The translations under genes and the position numbers were made by a program. From the NCBI GenBank assembly GCA_036244855.1, contig BQKZ01000005.1, positions 126,303 through 190,302 on the forward strand: a stretch of DNA of 64,000 nt, read 5' to 3'. This stretch comes from Temnopleurus reevesii. Lineage: Eukaryota; Echinodermata; Echinoidea; Temnopleuroida; Temnopleuridae. Below are positions 1 through 14,131 of the stretch, piece after piece. How positions within the stretch are numbered: the first letter of the stretch is position 1; the number at the start of each line of letters is the position of its first letter. The notes beneath the pieces are model-generated. The model had not been told where the DNA came from and did not search any database. It saw only the letters and a list, made by a program, of their open reading frames with translations.

Positions 1-2789
1 TCGTCCTCAACATCATCAATGGAGTTGATAGAATTCCATTTCGAAGGAAACTCACCCACAGTTTGAATGATTTGTTGATATTGCACAGGGGTTTTTTCAA
101 ATAGCAAAGTAACAATGACTAATGATGCAGGATTCAGATTGAATATCCCCATTCAGACTTGAAGACATCAGAACTATTTTAGAGTTGTTGTATGCATCTA
201 CAGTATGTATGAATATGGTCAGTTTAAAATGGAGCTGGTTAACAGTGCTAAAGAGAGGTTGTATTAACATTTGGGGTAAATGGGGGTATTACTGTGATCC
301 CTAGTACTTCTCTCTTGTGAGGTAGACCATTTCACGGACCCTGCGGGAGGAAGGGGGGGGGGGTGCTGTCTTTCAATCTGTGCAGAATCCGGCAGCAAAA
401 GCATAATATTCATGTAAAGAAGATCTAGCAAACTTTTTTTTATGTTTTTTTTTTTAAATCTTATCTTGCTCTTCTTCTGCTGATATTGATTATTAGGCAG
501 CCATTGAATTGATATCTACATGTATGTGTATTATACATTAAACTTAGATATGATCTAGCCATGTACTATCAGGTCTAGCAGGTATCCTATCGGGACATTA
601 TCAATATAGGCCTATTGGAAAAAGGACTATGAAGTACTATGTTTCTATTGATGGAACATCAACCGTAGCAGGTGTTCTCGATAACAGTATTTCTAAATCA
701 CATCAGTTATTACAAATAAACCTTTGAATGCTAATTGCCCCATCTACATGTACATTGCCTAAAATCAGCCTATAATTAAAAAATGCACATCAGACAACTC
801 ATCAACGCCATTTTTGCATTGCATGATATTAAACACTCAATAATATTAAGCTCTGCGTAATTAGGTCTGCTACACTCAATTGATTGAGGCATAATGACAG
901 TAATTATTGCGATAATTATGCAAGAGAGAGTCAACAGATTCATCTGCATTTGTCCAAGACCTTAATCCTCACTGCTAGGCCATTGACCCTTTGTGAATCC
1001 TATTTATATACAGAAATGATATTCATGTTTAAATTTTGTGCTTTTTACATTTTGATATCTAGCTTACATTTGTTTGTTTGTTGTTGTTGAAGATGATTTA
1101 AAACACATTTCATGTCGGGTTAATAAAATTTTGTTTCCCAAAATGATTCTTCACCACATATTATGAACAAACCACAAAATCCTGTTTTCCACTCAACACC
1201 AAAATTATTCCCATCCTTGCTTGAGCACACAAGTGCTTTCATGAGGAAAAATCAGATCATTAATATTAGATAAAGAGTTGGACCGTTTTTACTAAATTAA
1301 ATTGTAGCATAAACTTGGAAAGAATACACTGTTGAAAGAATGTGATATACAAATTAATTTCCATTGAATTAGACAAGGTAATTTTCTCATTTCGCACAGT
1401 AAATCTTTCAAAGACAATGAAATGTCTTTTACATTAATGTCAGGGCAGGGCGTTCGCCTCTGGTTGTGTTAATGTATTTGGGGTTGACTAAGCCACGTCC
1501 ATCATTCACTAATTATCTTTCACTATTATGTGTAGGTGTACTTGGAAATGCAACCATTGCATGACCAGGCATTTCTCTGTCTCCATGTTGTGTCTTCATG
1601 TTACAGATTTTTGTTTATATTTCGTGACCTGCACTCTTGGAGTATGTTTTCTTATGTCTGTGGTATAGACCTCTGATATGACATGGGGATAGGAGAGGAG
1701 AAACAAAAGTATGTGCGGACAGGGGAGGGGGGCAATGGAGAGAGTAAAAGAAAGAGAGATGGATGTGAACAATATACTGGGAAAAGAGGGGAGGGTAATG
1801 TTGTGGGGAAAGGGAGATTTAGAAAGAAGAAGCATGAATGCAGAATAGAGAAAGGAAGTAACTAAACCACAACAGTAAGCAGTGGGCTTCCATCCATTTA
1901 TGAAATGGTTTCTTTGTTCTGATCTTTCTCCTTTTTCCTTCCGAGTGCTTATTGTTTCTCTGAGACCCTTTACTTTCATTTACTCTCTCTTTGTCTCTCT
2001 TTTAATATATTGTTCCTTCCCTGCATTGTCCTGTCCAATACCCTCTAGTATTCTCTTTACAGTATCTTTCATTTTCAAGAGCATGTATAGACATGTAGGG
2101 CTATAAAATATACTATTCCACTGCTGAAACCCACAAAATTTGTCAGTCTAACCATGGTCTAATGTAGTGCAAGTTTGTAAAAGAACTTTCATTGCCTGTG
2201 ATTCAAACGTGAGATATCATCTGTAAGTATGATTTTAGCCTTGAGGCATATTGATGGTGGGTCTATTGTTTTCCTTAGCTGAGAAGTAATATCTAGATGA
2301 ATTAATTCATGAAATATACATTCAAGCACCTCTTTGTCATCTGATCATTGTCTAAGGAATTGTTTTTATGACCTCCTGATATTGATAAGTATGCAAAGAG
2401 GAGAAATGCAGCCAATCACTTCAGACTGAAATGCAAATTAATACAAATCATGAGATTTATTACTTAAAAATGATCTCGCAAAGCCAGGATCCGTCAAGAC
2501 TTTTTTCCTAGATATGGGGGTCATTGAAGATGATGTAGGAGATGCAGCGACTCCTTGATAAAGAGTGAATGAGTGGTTATCCATAATATCTCCATGTTTC
2601 ATACAGCGATCCACCCACTGCTGCCCTAGGGTATTATGTGAATTCATTGAGTTATCTTTAAAGATGAGGCAGGTCAGATTGCTGCAAGCTAACACTCCAT
2701 ACAGGTTAATGTATTCACAAGCCTAATAAAGAAGTTATGATATTGATCAGTATAATACACGTTGTGCATATCCCACTATTCCCTTGCAG
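1..2789. other. Non-coding or intronic flank upstream of the first recognised exon
   Basis: I see no confident exon here. If the plus-strand gene that follows has further 5' exons, they lie here or left of the window. A short plus-strand open stretch at 3-92 and two conflicting open stretches near 2438-2722 could be exons, but none joins the downstream gene in phase. Homopolymers include a G run near 350-362 and a T run near 444-455. Confidence 0.5.
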
Positions 2790-2866
2790 CAGCAGGAGAG
2801 GCCTCATGCTTTCAACAAACTGCTCGTGCTCAATGAAAAGGGAAATGTCATCACTTTTTCTTTGAG
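2790..2866 (+). CDS. Candidate upstream coding exon of the unrecognised nuclear protein
   Basis: A pyrimidine-rich acceptor (CCCTTGCAG) precedes 77 bases that stay open and encode NKLLVLNEKGNVITFSL among other residues, followed by a GTTAAT donor. The exon ends two bases into a codon, and exon 3759-4068 opens with exactly one base before its frame, so the join is in frame (LRLLEERRREM across the junction). The phase match has a one in three chance of being accidental. No ATG lies in frame, so a further 5' exon is needed if this is real. Confidence 0.45.
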
Positions 2867-5800
2867 GTTAATTGCTGTCTTATCAAAGGCCTGTATTGTT
2901 GTAATGTCAGGATCATCATGAAATTTATTTTTAAAAAGTTACAGCCAAAGACAAGAAGGATGATCAATCTCATTAATATTTTAATTTGAATAAAAAACCC
3001 TTTGATGACATCTTCTCAAAATAGAAGAACACATTATTCCATTATGGAGTCAGAAGGGAAACTAACATTTGTTAAATATGCTTTAGTTATAGTTACTGTA
3101 TTTTAGGTGGATACTATCACAAATATTTCTCTGCTGGTGAAATCTTATCTTTAACCCCACCCAAAATGGATTATCAATCAGGATAGCAAAAGTTATTTAC
3201 TGCATTCAAGAATATGAATTTTAACAAGAAAATCTCATCTGGTGATGTTGACTCCACTATCGTTTGAAATGCAAATTTTGGCATCAAAATACAGATTGCT
3301 ATCTTAATGATACATTAAACATATTTGTAAGAGATTGATATCTTTTGACCTTCACATTGATGTTGGACTCTGTAACTGGTGTTCTGATTAAGGGAGAATT
3401 TATCAGATATGCAGAGGGTATATGTACATGTATGAAAGAAATTGATTTAGGGGAATGATTCATATTAGGAGAGATTTCACCTGAATACTGTGCTATCTAA
3501 AAAAAAAAAAGAAATGACCAAACCACATTTGATTTTTAGAAATAGGATAAGCCACTCTGTGAATATTTTTCATTGTATTGTTTTGAAAGGTAAAATGTCT
3601 TTTTCATTTTACAAGAGATAATGAGCGTTTTGCTACAGCTTTTGTATGATTTGTGATCGAAGTGGTCCCATTTGTTATTCTAATCCTCATCAAACTGGAA
3701 CTCCTCTCTCGGGCTCCATCATTCAAAACCGCTCTTCAATTTTTCTCCCTAACTGCAGGCTTCTTGAAGAAAGACGGAGAGAAATGGGCCAGCAGAACTC
3801 CAGGGAGGGAACCCCATCCCCCATTCCATCAGACTCAGGCGTATCAGGAAGAGGGTCGTCCTCCTCACCGGCTCATCATCCTCATCTAAGCCATCACCGT
3901 CTCCATTCACCATCCCAGCAGACATCTCATCCCACCGCTGCCACCAGTAACACACACACCGACGACAAAGTGGAAATTGGTGCTGCTCCTGTGATGCAAT
4001 CCTCATCAAACTCATCAGATTTTGCAGAATACAAGCACAAGCTTGAGAGGAGAAAGCGTAAACCTGCTGTAAGTATTTTATGTTGAAAAGTGACAACTTA
4101 GATTTTTGTGCATTCCCGATGTGAATACAGTTACGCTAGAGCTTTCTCCTTCAGAGGAACCTTACACACAAGCTTGCAGCCCCAAAACTGTGCGTGACAA
4201 TGCCTTTCAACCGCACTCTATGGGTTTATAAAAATACCAAATGTCCCTCTTATTCATTTTTTTAATCCTCAAAATACACATCAATTTGGGAACATTCTTT
4301 TGATAATGAATCTTAGGGTAATTTTGAAAGCCATCTTCTCTGAATAAGTGCATATATTTTTTTCAAAAGAATCATGAAATTGAATGGAAGAATGTCATAC
4401 GAGACTTTAAATTTTGAAAACCTCTTACTCAAGATAATCCATAATTCTTCCTTCGTGTTGTGAGCATTATAAGATATGATGAAGTACCAGAGCATCAATT
4501 AATCCAACCCCCTACTGACCGGCCTCAATTCCCACCCAAATGGCTTTTGACATTAATTTTACTGTGCTTTTTTTTCCCCCATTACATGTGCTGTACATAC
4601 TATAAAAAAATTGCCCAATAAAAAAAGTAGTCGTGCAGATCTTGTCTTATAGAGTGTCAAAATTTAAGGCCTGAAATATAGTGATGTTTTGAAAAAGCTG
4701 ATGGAATATATATCATAGTCCTATCATTATTTATTTTGTTGTTAGATCCTACCATTATACCACATGTTTACTTTAAATGTATGAATTTTTTTATGTATCT
4801 TGATTTATTTGGAACTTTTTAATTTGTTTTTTTTTTTCGTTACATTTTGATTTGATTGGAAATGAAAATAAAATTAACTGAGAAAAAATTGGAAAAAAAG
4901 GCTTTACTTGTGTGCCCTCTGGCATGGATCTAGCAGGTATACAGAAAAGGAAATTAATAAAATAGGAAAACATCACATTATTCAGAGATATGAGTGCATT
5001 GCAACATACTAAACCATTTTTTCTGTATTTTTCAGGCTGAAAACCAAGACTCGTCCATCAAAGTAGCCAAGACGGACAGTGAGAGTCAGAGGAACTTGGA
5101 TTCTGAAACCTCCAAACAAGTGTCCTCTGGTCTGCCATCATCTACGGAACCTCTCACTCCTGAAGGCGTCCATGCTGCTACTTTGCCACCATCCATGGAA
5201 CAGAAGGATAGGGGCATCCAGGATAGTAATGCTCAACGCCAGGATGTAATTGTTACACCACGCAGTCAAACCCAGCGTTCCTCGGAAGCCATTCATGGAG
5301 CCTGTGGTGAGGAGGCAATGGATTTGTCTGTTCGGCCTACAAAAGACTCATTCATGGAAGGTTTTGGAAATGACCATGTAGCGCAAAGAAAGTTACTTTC
5401 AGCTAATGATCGAGATCCGTCTCTTCCAAACTATCAATCTACCTTGAGGAGCGGAAGGGGTGCTGGGTGTGTAGGAGTGTATGATAGCTCGGACCTCTCT
5501 GATGGTAGCCTCCAATGTGTTTCACCGAGACCAAGTCTGAACAATAACAAAGTATCATCCAATGACTCTGGATCAGAATTTGACAGCTCTTCGGGGTCTC
5601 CAATGGATTCCTTGCAGCAGAGTGTGCAAGGTGGGGAAGATCCTGATGGTGCTTTGAACTCTCCAAAGCCTGGGAGCAACATGGGAGGCATTGAATCTAT
5701 TGTGCAGAGATTGCATCACCAGGTCAAGTCAGAGACACCATCAAGATCAGATAGTGAAGATGAGAGCGACTACTACGCTGTCACATTCAAGGATCTCATA

Positions 5801-7396
5801 GCTCGCACCATCTCAAAGTGCGACCGATACGGCAAGACGCAACGCGGTAAACGTAAGCGTGCTTCCAGAACGTCATCAGAGCTGAGTGCAGCAAGGAAGG
5901 AGGAAATCATGGCAGCCAAGAAGCTCCTGGAGAGAGTGAGCAAAAGCAAACGGGACAAATTCAAGTTAACTATCAATTGCAGTACTGATGGCAGTGAACA
6001 TGTCAGGAATGCTGCTGCTTCTGAAGCCATCGCGACTTTAGTGCGAAGTGTATGGCACAAGGAAAATCCTAAACCCATTGGACAAGTGATTAAAGAAATG
6101 GTTGCTAAAAGGCTGACAGGGCAAGAGGTGGAAGGAGAGGAGAATGATCCAAGGGGGATGGGGCAGGTGAAGAGGAAAGGACCAATGACAATTAAGGACA
6201 TTTTGAATAGCAGGAGTGATAATATTGTAGAGGAATATGACAGGAGCCCCAAAGTTGATGGCGGTGACAATGAATTACTTGTAGTTTCTGATGATGGTGA
6301 GAAAGGAGGAATGAAAAGCGAGGCAGAGCTTGCACTGTCCGCTGCAGAGACTCTGAGAAAGCTAGCCAGGACCAATGAGAATCGTGATGAGAACTGTTCT
6401 GATCCTACTATGCCTGCAACAGACAAAACTAGTCAACAAAAACATGATGAGAATGCAGGCATGGAGAAGATCGGTGATGGCATGAGAGTCAAAAACAAAT
6501 ATTCCAAGGAAAGAGATGGCATCGATGAAGACGATGACACTGAGGAGGAGCAATGCATCGATCATGAGCAGAGGAAAAAAGCGAAGCGTAGAAGCAAAAA
6601 GAAAAAGCGTAGATGGGCGAAAATGTTTGCTAAAGGACTCAAAGTGAATGAAGATGAGACAGTTAGTGGTTTTGAGGAACCAGTTAGGCATAATAGCGAG
6701 GGGGACATGAAAAAGAATGAGAGCCAAGGGAATAATTGTCAGCCCATTGCTAAGAAAGATCCAGAGGCTCAGGTTCATGCGGTTGATCATGACCGTACCC
6801 AGTGGCCAGCTGAAGCAGTGAAGATGAAGGGTTCTGTCGCTCAGAATGTCGTTCATATGTCAGAGGATCTGGGTATGGCAACTATGAGGTCTCTAGTGGA
6901 GAAAATCCAAGACGACGACGAAGAAATAGATGTAGTCATGGAAACCAAAGAAATACCTCGTCCAAGTGTAGAGCGCAACTCCAGCCCAGAGATGAGAACA
7001 ACAGAGAGAATTCCAGCTCCTAAGAAAGAGCCTCCCAAACCTGCCATTATCTCACACAGCATTTCTCAAATATTAGAACAGAAAGGGAGCATCAGCTCGA
7101 CTGATGTTCGAAGCAGAAGTAGCAGTATCATATCATCTCCTTGTAACCCAGTCCATGTAGAATCTAATGCCGTGTACGAGCCCACTAGCAGCAATGTCAC
7201 TCTTGGAACTGGAGCTCCAGGTGAGTCCGGTACAGCAGCAAGGCTTGAAAGCTCCAAGGAGAGAGTGGACCAGGAGAGTTCTGGGGAAGGCAGCCAAGGA
7301 GAGATCAAATCTATGAGTACAGCAACAGAGTTCCTTATCAGGATTGCTCTAATGCAGAACGAAGGCAATAGACAAGGGGTAGTAGAAACTCAATAA
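2790..7396 (+). CDS. Unrecognised disordered nuclear protein, 3' part of gene (three exons)
   Basis: I do not recognise this gene. Exons are 2790-2866 (candidate), 3759-4068 and 5036-7396, the last ending in TAA. The first candidate exon follows a CCCTTGCAG acceptor and ends in phase 2, which matches the single base that opens the next exon; the second and third join in phase 0 across GTAAGT and TTTTTCAG. The last exon gives 786 residues. The protein is rich in Ser, Glu and Lys, with long acidic and basic runs and no transmembrane segment. Visible motifs are MDLSVRP (codons near 5318-5338), which resembles the CtBP-docking PxDLS class, a central conserved-looking block containing FKDLIARTISKC (near 5788-5822), and a strong nuclear signal KKAKRRSKKKKRR (near 6578-6613). 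A nuclear co-regulator role is inferred from these motifs only. The MDLSVRP motif recalls LCOR-type corepressors, but I see no helix-turn-helix domain. If the first candidate exon is wrong, translation could start at the ATG at 3784. The real 5' end is not in view. Confidence 0.7.
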
Positions 7397-8000
7397 CACA
7401 AAGTGACGCAATGGCTCTCTCTGGTTGAGGGATCCACAAGAGACTAATTAACTTGCTTTATTTGGTTACTCCCTGAGAGATTGCTTGAGGGGACCCATCA
7501 GGATCGTAAATACAATTGTTGCACCTATGGACAATAGCCACACCTTCCTACTGAGATATTGATATTTATTTTCCAGATTAATTAGTCCATTTCCATCCTG
7601 ATTAAATCAAAATTTTATAATGTTAATTGTGATGTTGTAAACAAGTTCTACATTTCTTTGTGCTCTAGAAAGGTATGAAAAGGGCAATTTTTCCATTGTT
7701 ACAACCTTATATCCAAAGGATCAAATCATGGTCTTAAAATTTTTTGCTGATTTCTTAAATTATTATTGTAGAAGTATAATTTTAAAAGGTTATAGAACAG
7801 AGTAAGGACACCTCATTAAAGCCTTACATGTTTTTACTACTATTGTTTTTGCAGTATTGCCTGTGTGTATTCGATAACAGGAGATATTAGAAAATTAATC
7901 TACATTTATCGGAAATAAATCATGTTGAAATTGTTCAAGAAGTTATTGTATTTAGTGCCAGGTACAGATTTGTACTTCTTGAAAATAAAATCTCCAAAGA
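7397..8000 (+). other. Likely 3' UTR of the unrecognised nuclear protein gene
   Basis: Sequence after the stop is AT-rich and non-coding. AATAAA signals occur at 7914-7919 and 7984-7989, giving candidate 3' UTRs of roughly 0.55-0.6 kb. Later signals exist, so a longer UTR is possible. Confidence 0.4.
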
Positions 8001-8298
8001 GACGCCTTTGACCTTTTATCATAAGTCAACTTCAAAGAATTACAGGAGAAAATATTGGAGAATTTGTTGTAAATGATGTAGGAAATTTCTTTGTAGTTTG
8101 TCTTGTTGATAAATCCGTAGAATGAGAATTATGACGTGAATGAATGCCTTATAAGGTATGGTTGATTTGAATCATGACCTGACCTGATAAATAGAATGTA
8201 AATAGATGAAGAAAAACAAATCACTGTAATGTACAAAGTGTATCTTAAGAAAAATCACACAGATATACCAAAGAGATTGTGTATGCAGAGTTTCACTT

Positions 8299-8382
8299 GA
8301 TAAGTATTGTCACATGGATGGTAGATGTCACATGATTAAGTATTTGTCACATGATTAAGTATTTGTCACATGATCAAGTTGT
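8299..8382. repeat. Minisatellite, about 19-bp unit
   Basis: The unit CACATGATTAAGTATTTGT occurs in tandem with degenerate flanking copies (the left ones read ATAAGTATTGTCACATGG). Two copies are essentially perfect. Confidence 0.75.
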
Positions 8383-10296
8383 CTTGTATGAACAAAGATT
8401 GTCAAATTATTTGTCATATCAGGTTTATTGGCAGTCTCCTTTTTAATTATGTTTTCATGGATGTATTGAAGAACACATTCGTGACCAAAATTATTATTGT
8501 TCAATATGTCTTCAGTTGGATTTGGACAAGCATTGATCATAGCTTTTGTAAAGCTTATTGTGTTATAAATTATGGCAAGGTTTGTATATTTTAAGCAGTA
8601 TTATTGGTTCCTTGTGTTGGACTTTCAAAGGGTGCTTTCGTTGTCCCATTGTATTTTTATTTTTTGCTTTTGTGGAAGTGTCCAATTTGGAAAGTATTTT
8701 TGTTTTGAAATTTGATTTCACATGAGGTCTGTTACATAGGCCTTAATTTTAGTGCTTCTGTTATGTAATAGTTTTAAAGAAAGGTGACATAATGTTTAAA
8801 TGATGCACATATCATATGATGGCTAGAAGTTGTACAATAATGTTTAGAATATTCTCAATGGAGTGTGATGGAAATTTCTGGTTCGGAGAAATGACCAGGT
8901 GTTCTAATAAGGTGTATTTTAAGAAGTGTTGTTCACAGGCGTAGCCACCATGTAAGATACGTGAGAATTATATCCATATAGGTAATACATTGGTCTTGTG
9001 ACCATGCATTCACAGATAAAATGAATTCATATGCCCATGGTGCTATCTCAACACATTTCACTCATATGCAGGTCTGAGCTTTTTATACAAGGGAGAAGTA
9101 TAGCCAGTCACAAAGTGAGAGATTAATACATGTTGGAATAATCAATCTACCCAAAATTTTCATAGCAAAAATAAAAAAAGATTAAACAATGTAAATAGGG
9201 AGAATGGAGGCTATTTGTATAGTCTTGATGGCAAATGTTCTAATTGACAGTGAGAGAATCACGCAGCAAGAAATCTCTGCATGAGGCTAGTAGGCAAGGT
9301 GATCTCGGTCTCCACATCTAGTCAATTTTTCAGTCAGTCGATATCTGATGTTATTGGTGTGTGGGATACACTTCTTTAACATTTGGCTCTCTCAACTATC
9401 TTGCGCTCCATCTTCCTCCTCCCTATAAGTTCTCTTTCTTATCCACCCTATTCTCTATTTCTTTCCAAACTTTTCGTTTTATTTCTCTCCTTCATGTTAT
9501 ATTTCTCTTCCTCCATGACTGTTTTATTCCTCTCTGATTCTTTCCCTCCCTTGCTCGTGCTTTTCTGCTAATGAAACTTTTATTCCCATACATTCATGAA
9601 GTTTTTTCTCTAACCTCACAATTCTAATTCATTAATGTATTCCATGTGCACCGTCTTTAGTACACATTGGTATTAGCAAATTGTGAAAGAATGATAAGCC
9701 TTTTTGTTTTGAGTAAGAACACAATGTCATGGAGTTTCAATTTATCACAGGTGATAAGATCATGTAGTAGTTTTGATTGACAACACATTGTATATGTTTG
9801 TAAAGATACAGAGAAGGGATGGACATACTTGTATGTATTATTAGAATGAGAGAACGTTGTACAGTGCACATTGAAATATTTGGTGCTTTTGAAGCTTTTG
9901 AGTCGTTATGAAATTAGTTGTTCACTCCGTAGTATTTGTAATGCAATGGAATCTACTTTTACTGAAATCGAGTTATTTATATTGAAGGTGTTTTTCCCAG
10001 AAAATGGAGATGTTTGAAATTGACTTGTAAACCATTTCAGTGGAAATTAACATCTTCTATAAGGATAGAAGGATTGTGTAGCACTAGCAGTAATAAATCA
10101 TGTGTTTCATAATTTGGATACATTGAAATCAAGTGAAATATATATAGGATGAGAGTGTTATTTTAGATTACAAATCATGTCCAGGTTTGTTTGTTGAGGA
10201 ATGGTTTCTGATAACAGGCAGCTATGAGCCACTTCATTTGACTGCCCACATTTCATGATTGTCCCATTTTTTATCATGCATCATTGCATCTGGAGC

Positions 10297-10454
10297 TGGG
10301 AGGTGTTTCACAAAGTTACGAAAGACTGTAAGAAAGACTTTATGCTGACTGGTACCAGTTCTTGTGCTGAATGATCGAGAATCCTATGCGTATCAAACTC
10401 GTTAACGTAAAGTCTTGCGTAAGTTTAAGAATGATTTTGTGAAACACTGCCCTG
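10297..10454. mobile_element. MITE of the GGGCAGTGTTTCAC family, copy 1
   Basis: The ends are inverted repeats (GGTGTTTCACAAAGTTA on the left; the right end reads TTTTGTGAAACACTGCC). The interior is about 150 bp and non-coding. Related copies sit near 54221 and 58751. The family is unassigned here. Confidence 0.6.
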
Positions 10455-13400
10455 GTAAAGATGACAAATCAATGATTTAGAGCTCAGATGTTGCAGAATT
10501 CAAGTAAAAGACAAAAAAAAAAAAAAATCATGAAAGGTTATAGATCTAGACCTTCCAACCATTAGGAATTTTGAGGAACTTAATATGATGTTTTGTCTAT
10601 TTTTCATTACCATTTCAAAAGAGTTTTCCTAATTTTCTTGATAACATTACTACACAGACCCAGTGGAAACATGGTTTCTCTCCTTCTTTTGTTTAGCAAA
10701 TCATTCCTCTTTTCCCGATATATAGAATGGGAGGCGTGTAGATCCATGAAAGTAAACTTGCTCAGTATTTTATAATGCATCATGATTCTTGGGTATCATC
10801 ATTATCAGTATGACAACTTTCATGTCCTGCATATAGATGTTCTCAACAATTTTGATGAGCACATGAAATTAGTTGTGTATTGTGGCAACATATTAACTGT
10901 GAGTATCATGTTTAATGATTAAATAATCTTCTGAATCATGTGGTGCTCTGAACCCAATCTTATCAGTGATTCCAAAAGCTTTCAACAGAGGGAAAGTATA
11001 ATTATTTATTGAAGGTTTGATGAACATCCATTCATTGCAATTTCTTAAAGAAATACTATTTATTTATGACTTACAAATAGAGTGCACCATGCCCTTTTCT
11101 TCTGAAATACCTTTGAAGGAAATAGCCAGTCATTTCTATTTATTGAATATCCATTTTAGGGGAGTTTCATATTTGAGATGAGATGGAATTTTTTATTTGT
11201 ATTTTCCCTGCATTTTTCATTTCTTTATGACAGATTTTTAAGGAGTGGTCCAAAATTCCAATATATGTATAATTGTATTTATTTTTTTCAGTCTCACATT
11301 TCTTGTTTGTTGCAGACAAGTTTTATTCAAGTATAGGTCTACACTTTTGAAGATCAGTCTGGTGCACAGACAAAGACATATAAATTGTTATATTTGTTAT
11401 CTTACCACACAAGCCTTTCGATGCAAATTATTCAGATATTTTTCCCCTTCAATATATGATATTCACTGTATTAAATTCGGCACTCAGTTGGGCAGAACTC
11501 AACTTAAAAACAAAATTAAGAATCCGATGTAATTTAGATTTTAATTATAACAGTCAAGTGTACACATAATTATTTTGTCTACACATAAGTCTGTGCAATT
11601 TGGAAAATTACCTTGTTAATTATAAGGGGGCTGGAATATTAAAATACATTTTTTTTCAAAGAGTTTAAACAAGTTATGTCCCCTCTTCATTTGTTGAATC
11701 AATGCATTCAACATGGATTAGACCATACATCAGTGGATGTAAATTATTAAATCACATCATCAGTATTACAGAGTAAATTCCTTGAATATCTTGCATACAA
11801 TTTGCAAATTCATATAACAATGTGATTTGTTAGGTATTAAGACCTGAATTTAATTTTCAATCTCAACGCTTTCTAAAAGTATTAGTTAAATCGGGTTATG
11901 TCCATTTGGAGTAGATATATTTCAAATTATTTATTGATGTATTTTTCACTTGGTTTTAAAAACTCTTCTTGTCCCTTGATTTGTTGATCGCAGGGATAAC
12001 CATTCTGTGCTAATATCTTTTAAGTAAAAATCAGAGAAATTCAACATTGTAAAAAATGTTGTGGCATATATGTATTATACCCCATACAAATATATTTTTG
12101 ATGTTTTCATTCTAAATCATATGTAATGTTCATTGCAACAAAAGGCTTGAATAGCTTAACATGTACAGGCCAGATTGTATCATATTTTTAATTTATTATT
12201 ATTTTTTAACAAAGGACAGTGTTTGACGGTGTGTAAACTGCCTGGGGTTTCAATATACATTTTCCTATTTGAAGGTCCCCGACCTTATCATTACGGAGAA
12301 AAATGAGGGAGAAGAAAGATTTTAACAGCTTACGAACAGGTATTATGTGCCATAAATGTTCAAATTTATGTCAGAAATATTGTAAGTTAAACAAGTACCT
12401 GTCTTTGCACATACATTTGTTTGTTTTGTAATCCACTATTGTCGTGGTTTCTTTCATGAACTGTAATATTTTCTAGCTCAGATTGATTAGTGATGGTTTA
12501 CAATAAATGGTGTACATACACAAAGGCAAGAAACAGAACATGTATTAAAAGGCAAATTTCAGGCACCATGGAACGAAAAAGATGGGATTACAAAAGTTGT
12601 TTTCTGTATGATATGAAGTTTAAGGGATCAGAAAGATTTTCATGATGGTAAAAAGAAAGAAAAGAGTATTATGTTGTCTTCTGTTTCAATTTTTGCCATC
12701 TTGCCTTTTAAAAGATTTATGATTGTTACGAATAAACGAGACAGAAACTTGTTCTGATCACTAAAAAAATTAGTACTTTGTTTGAATGTTTGGATTTTGT
12801 TAGTGTATCTATTTTGGTGCATGGTGTGACAAATGTTTGATATTTTCAATCATATAGTTTTTCACGAAGGAAGAAGAGGTTACCAAATAAAAGTCTGTGC
12901 ATGAAAATGTACCAAAGTTAGATGTAATATTATCCTATAGCATTGTCACAAACAACAGTCAACAAATGTTTGACTTAACGACACATAAGAAATGTGCACC
13001 AAATCAAAGGACCGTTCCACATGTCACAATCTTCAGCTGCCGTCTTGCTCATTCAACAAATGAATCCAAAAGCATATATGTAAAGATCTATGCTCGCAAT
13101 ATCTACTGTAAGGCTGCAAAGGCTAGAGCTAAATAATGTGACTTGTGGATTAGAAGGTTCTTTGGTTCAGCAAACATTTTGCTTGTATCATTGAAGCAAG
13201 TCAAATGAACCAAAGTAATACTTTGTCCGCATTTGCTACATTTTCATCCACATCATTTTGTTTGGTAATAACTTGAAGGCCAGTGGTATTGATTTTTAGA
13301 ACAATCAAAACCAACAAAACAAAAAAATAATTCCCTTTTTTTAACCCATATCAACGGGAGATTGTGTACATAATTCCTATTACCTCGTGGAAAGTAGCAT

Positions 13401-13519
13401 TTTTTTTGCTGTCCCTAATGCATGTGTATGAACAATATGAAATAACACTGAGCATGTTCATACCAGTAGATCGTCATCTGAAGATCATAAGGATCACATA
13501 CGTTCCAAATATATCATTA

Positions 13520-13701
13520 TACAGTCTAACCTTGTTAATGAGGTCATTGGGACCAGAGGAATTACACATACCTCTCTTTATTGAAACCTTGTTATATCAG
13601 GGTCAAAATATTATAAAATACAAAAAGATGGGACCAGGAAAATTATCTTGTTATAACGAGAGCTTGTTATATCAGTGCTCTTTATAACAAGTTTGACTGT
13701 A
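13520..13701. mobile_element. Pogo/Tigger-like MITE, copy 1
   Basis: The element runs from TACAGTCTAACCTTGTTA to a matching inverted end, TTTGACTGTA, and is flanked by the TA dinucleotide expected of Tc1/mariner-pogo insertions. The internal motif GATGGGACCAGGAAAAT is shared with other copies in the window. No transposase is encoded. Confidence 0.7.
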
Positions 13702-14131
13702 TCTGAGAATTTGGTAAGCTAGACTTCTTGCAGACAAGTGGTTTGCCTTGATGCCAATCTATCAAAATAATTGTCATAGCTAGAAAGATTTTTACACCCT
13801 TATAAGGATAATTTTAAACAAAAACATTTGTTCCTTGTCTGTGAAAATAAATTTCAGGAAAGATAACTCTGATCAGAGAAAATTGGTACTGGGTATACAT
13901 TTAGGAATGAAACTGAGAGAGGGAATGAGAGAAATAGGAGAAAGTGAATCAAAATACAGTCCAATCTTCTTATGAAGAGCACTGATATACATGAACAAGC
14001 ATGCATTATAAAAAGTTATTTTTAGGGCCTCTTTGTTTTCCAATGTATTGAGCCGAGTTATCAAAGTTTTTAACACAAAGAGGAATTTTTGCAGGTCCCA
14101 ATTACTGTTCAACTGTGTGTAAGAGAGAATA

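Noticed and set aside
1596..1979. 127-codon minus-strand open frame
   Set aside because: It arises from a purine-rich, low-complexity tract read on the opposite strand.
2633..2706. Plus-strand exon between CTGCCCTAG and GTTAAT
   Set aside because: It is open in one frame but does not join the 2790 exon in a coding frame, the intron would be only about 83 bp, and the opposite strand is also open.
3646..3758. Start codon at 3646 for the unrecognised gene
   Set aside because: The stretch before 3759 is pyrimidine-rich and ends in CTAACTGCAG, a classical acceptor, so it is intron.
4994..5035. Translation start at 4994
   Set aside because: This is the T-rich intron end; the exon begins after TTTTTCAG at 5036.
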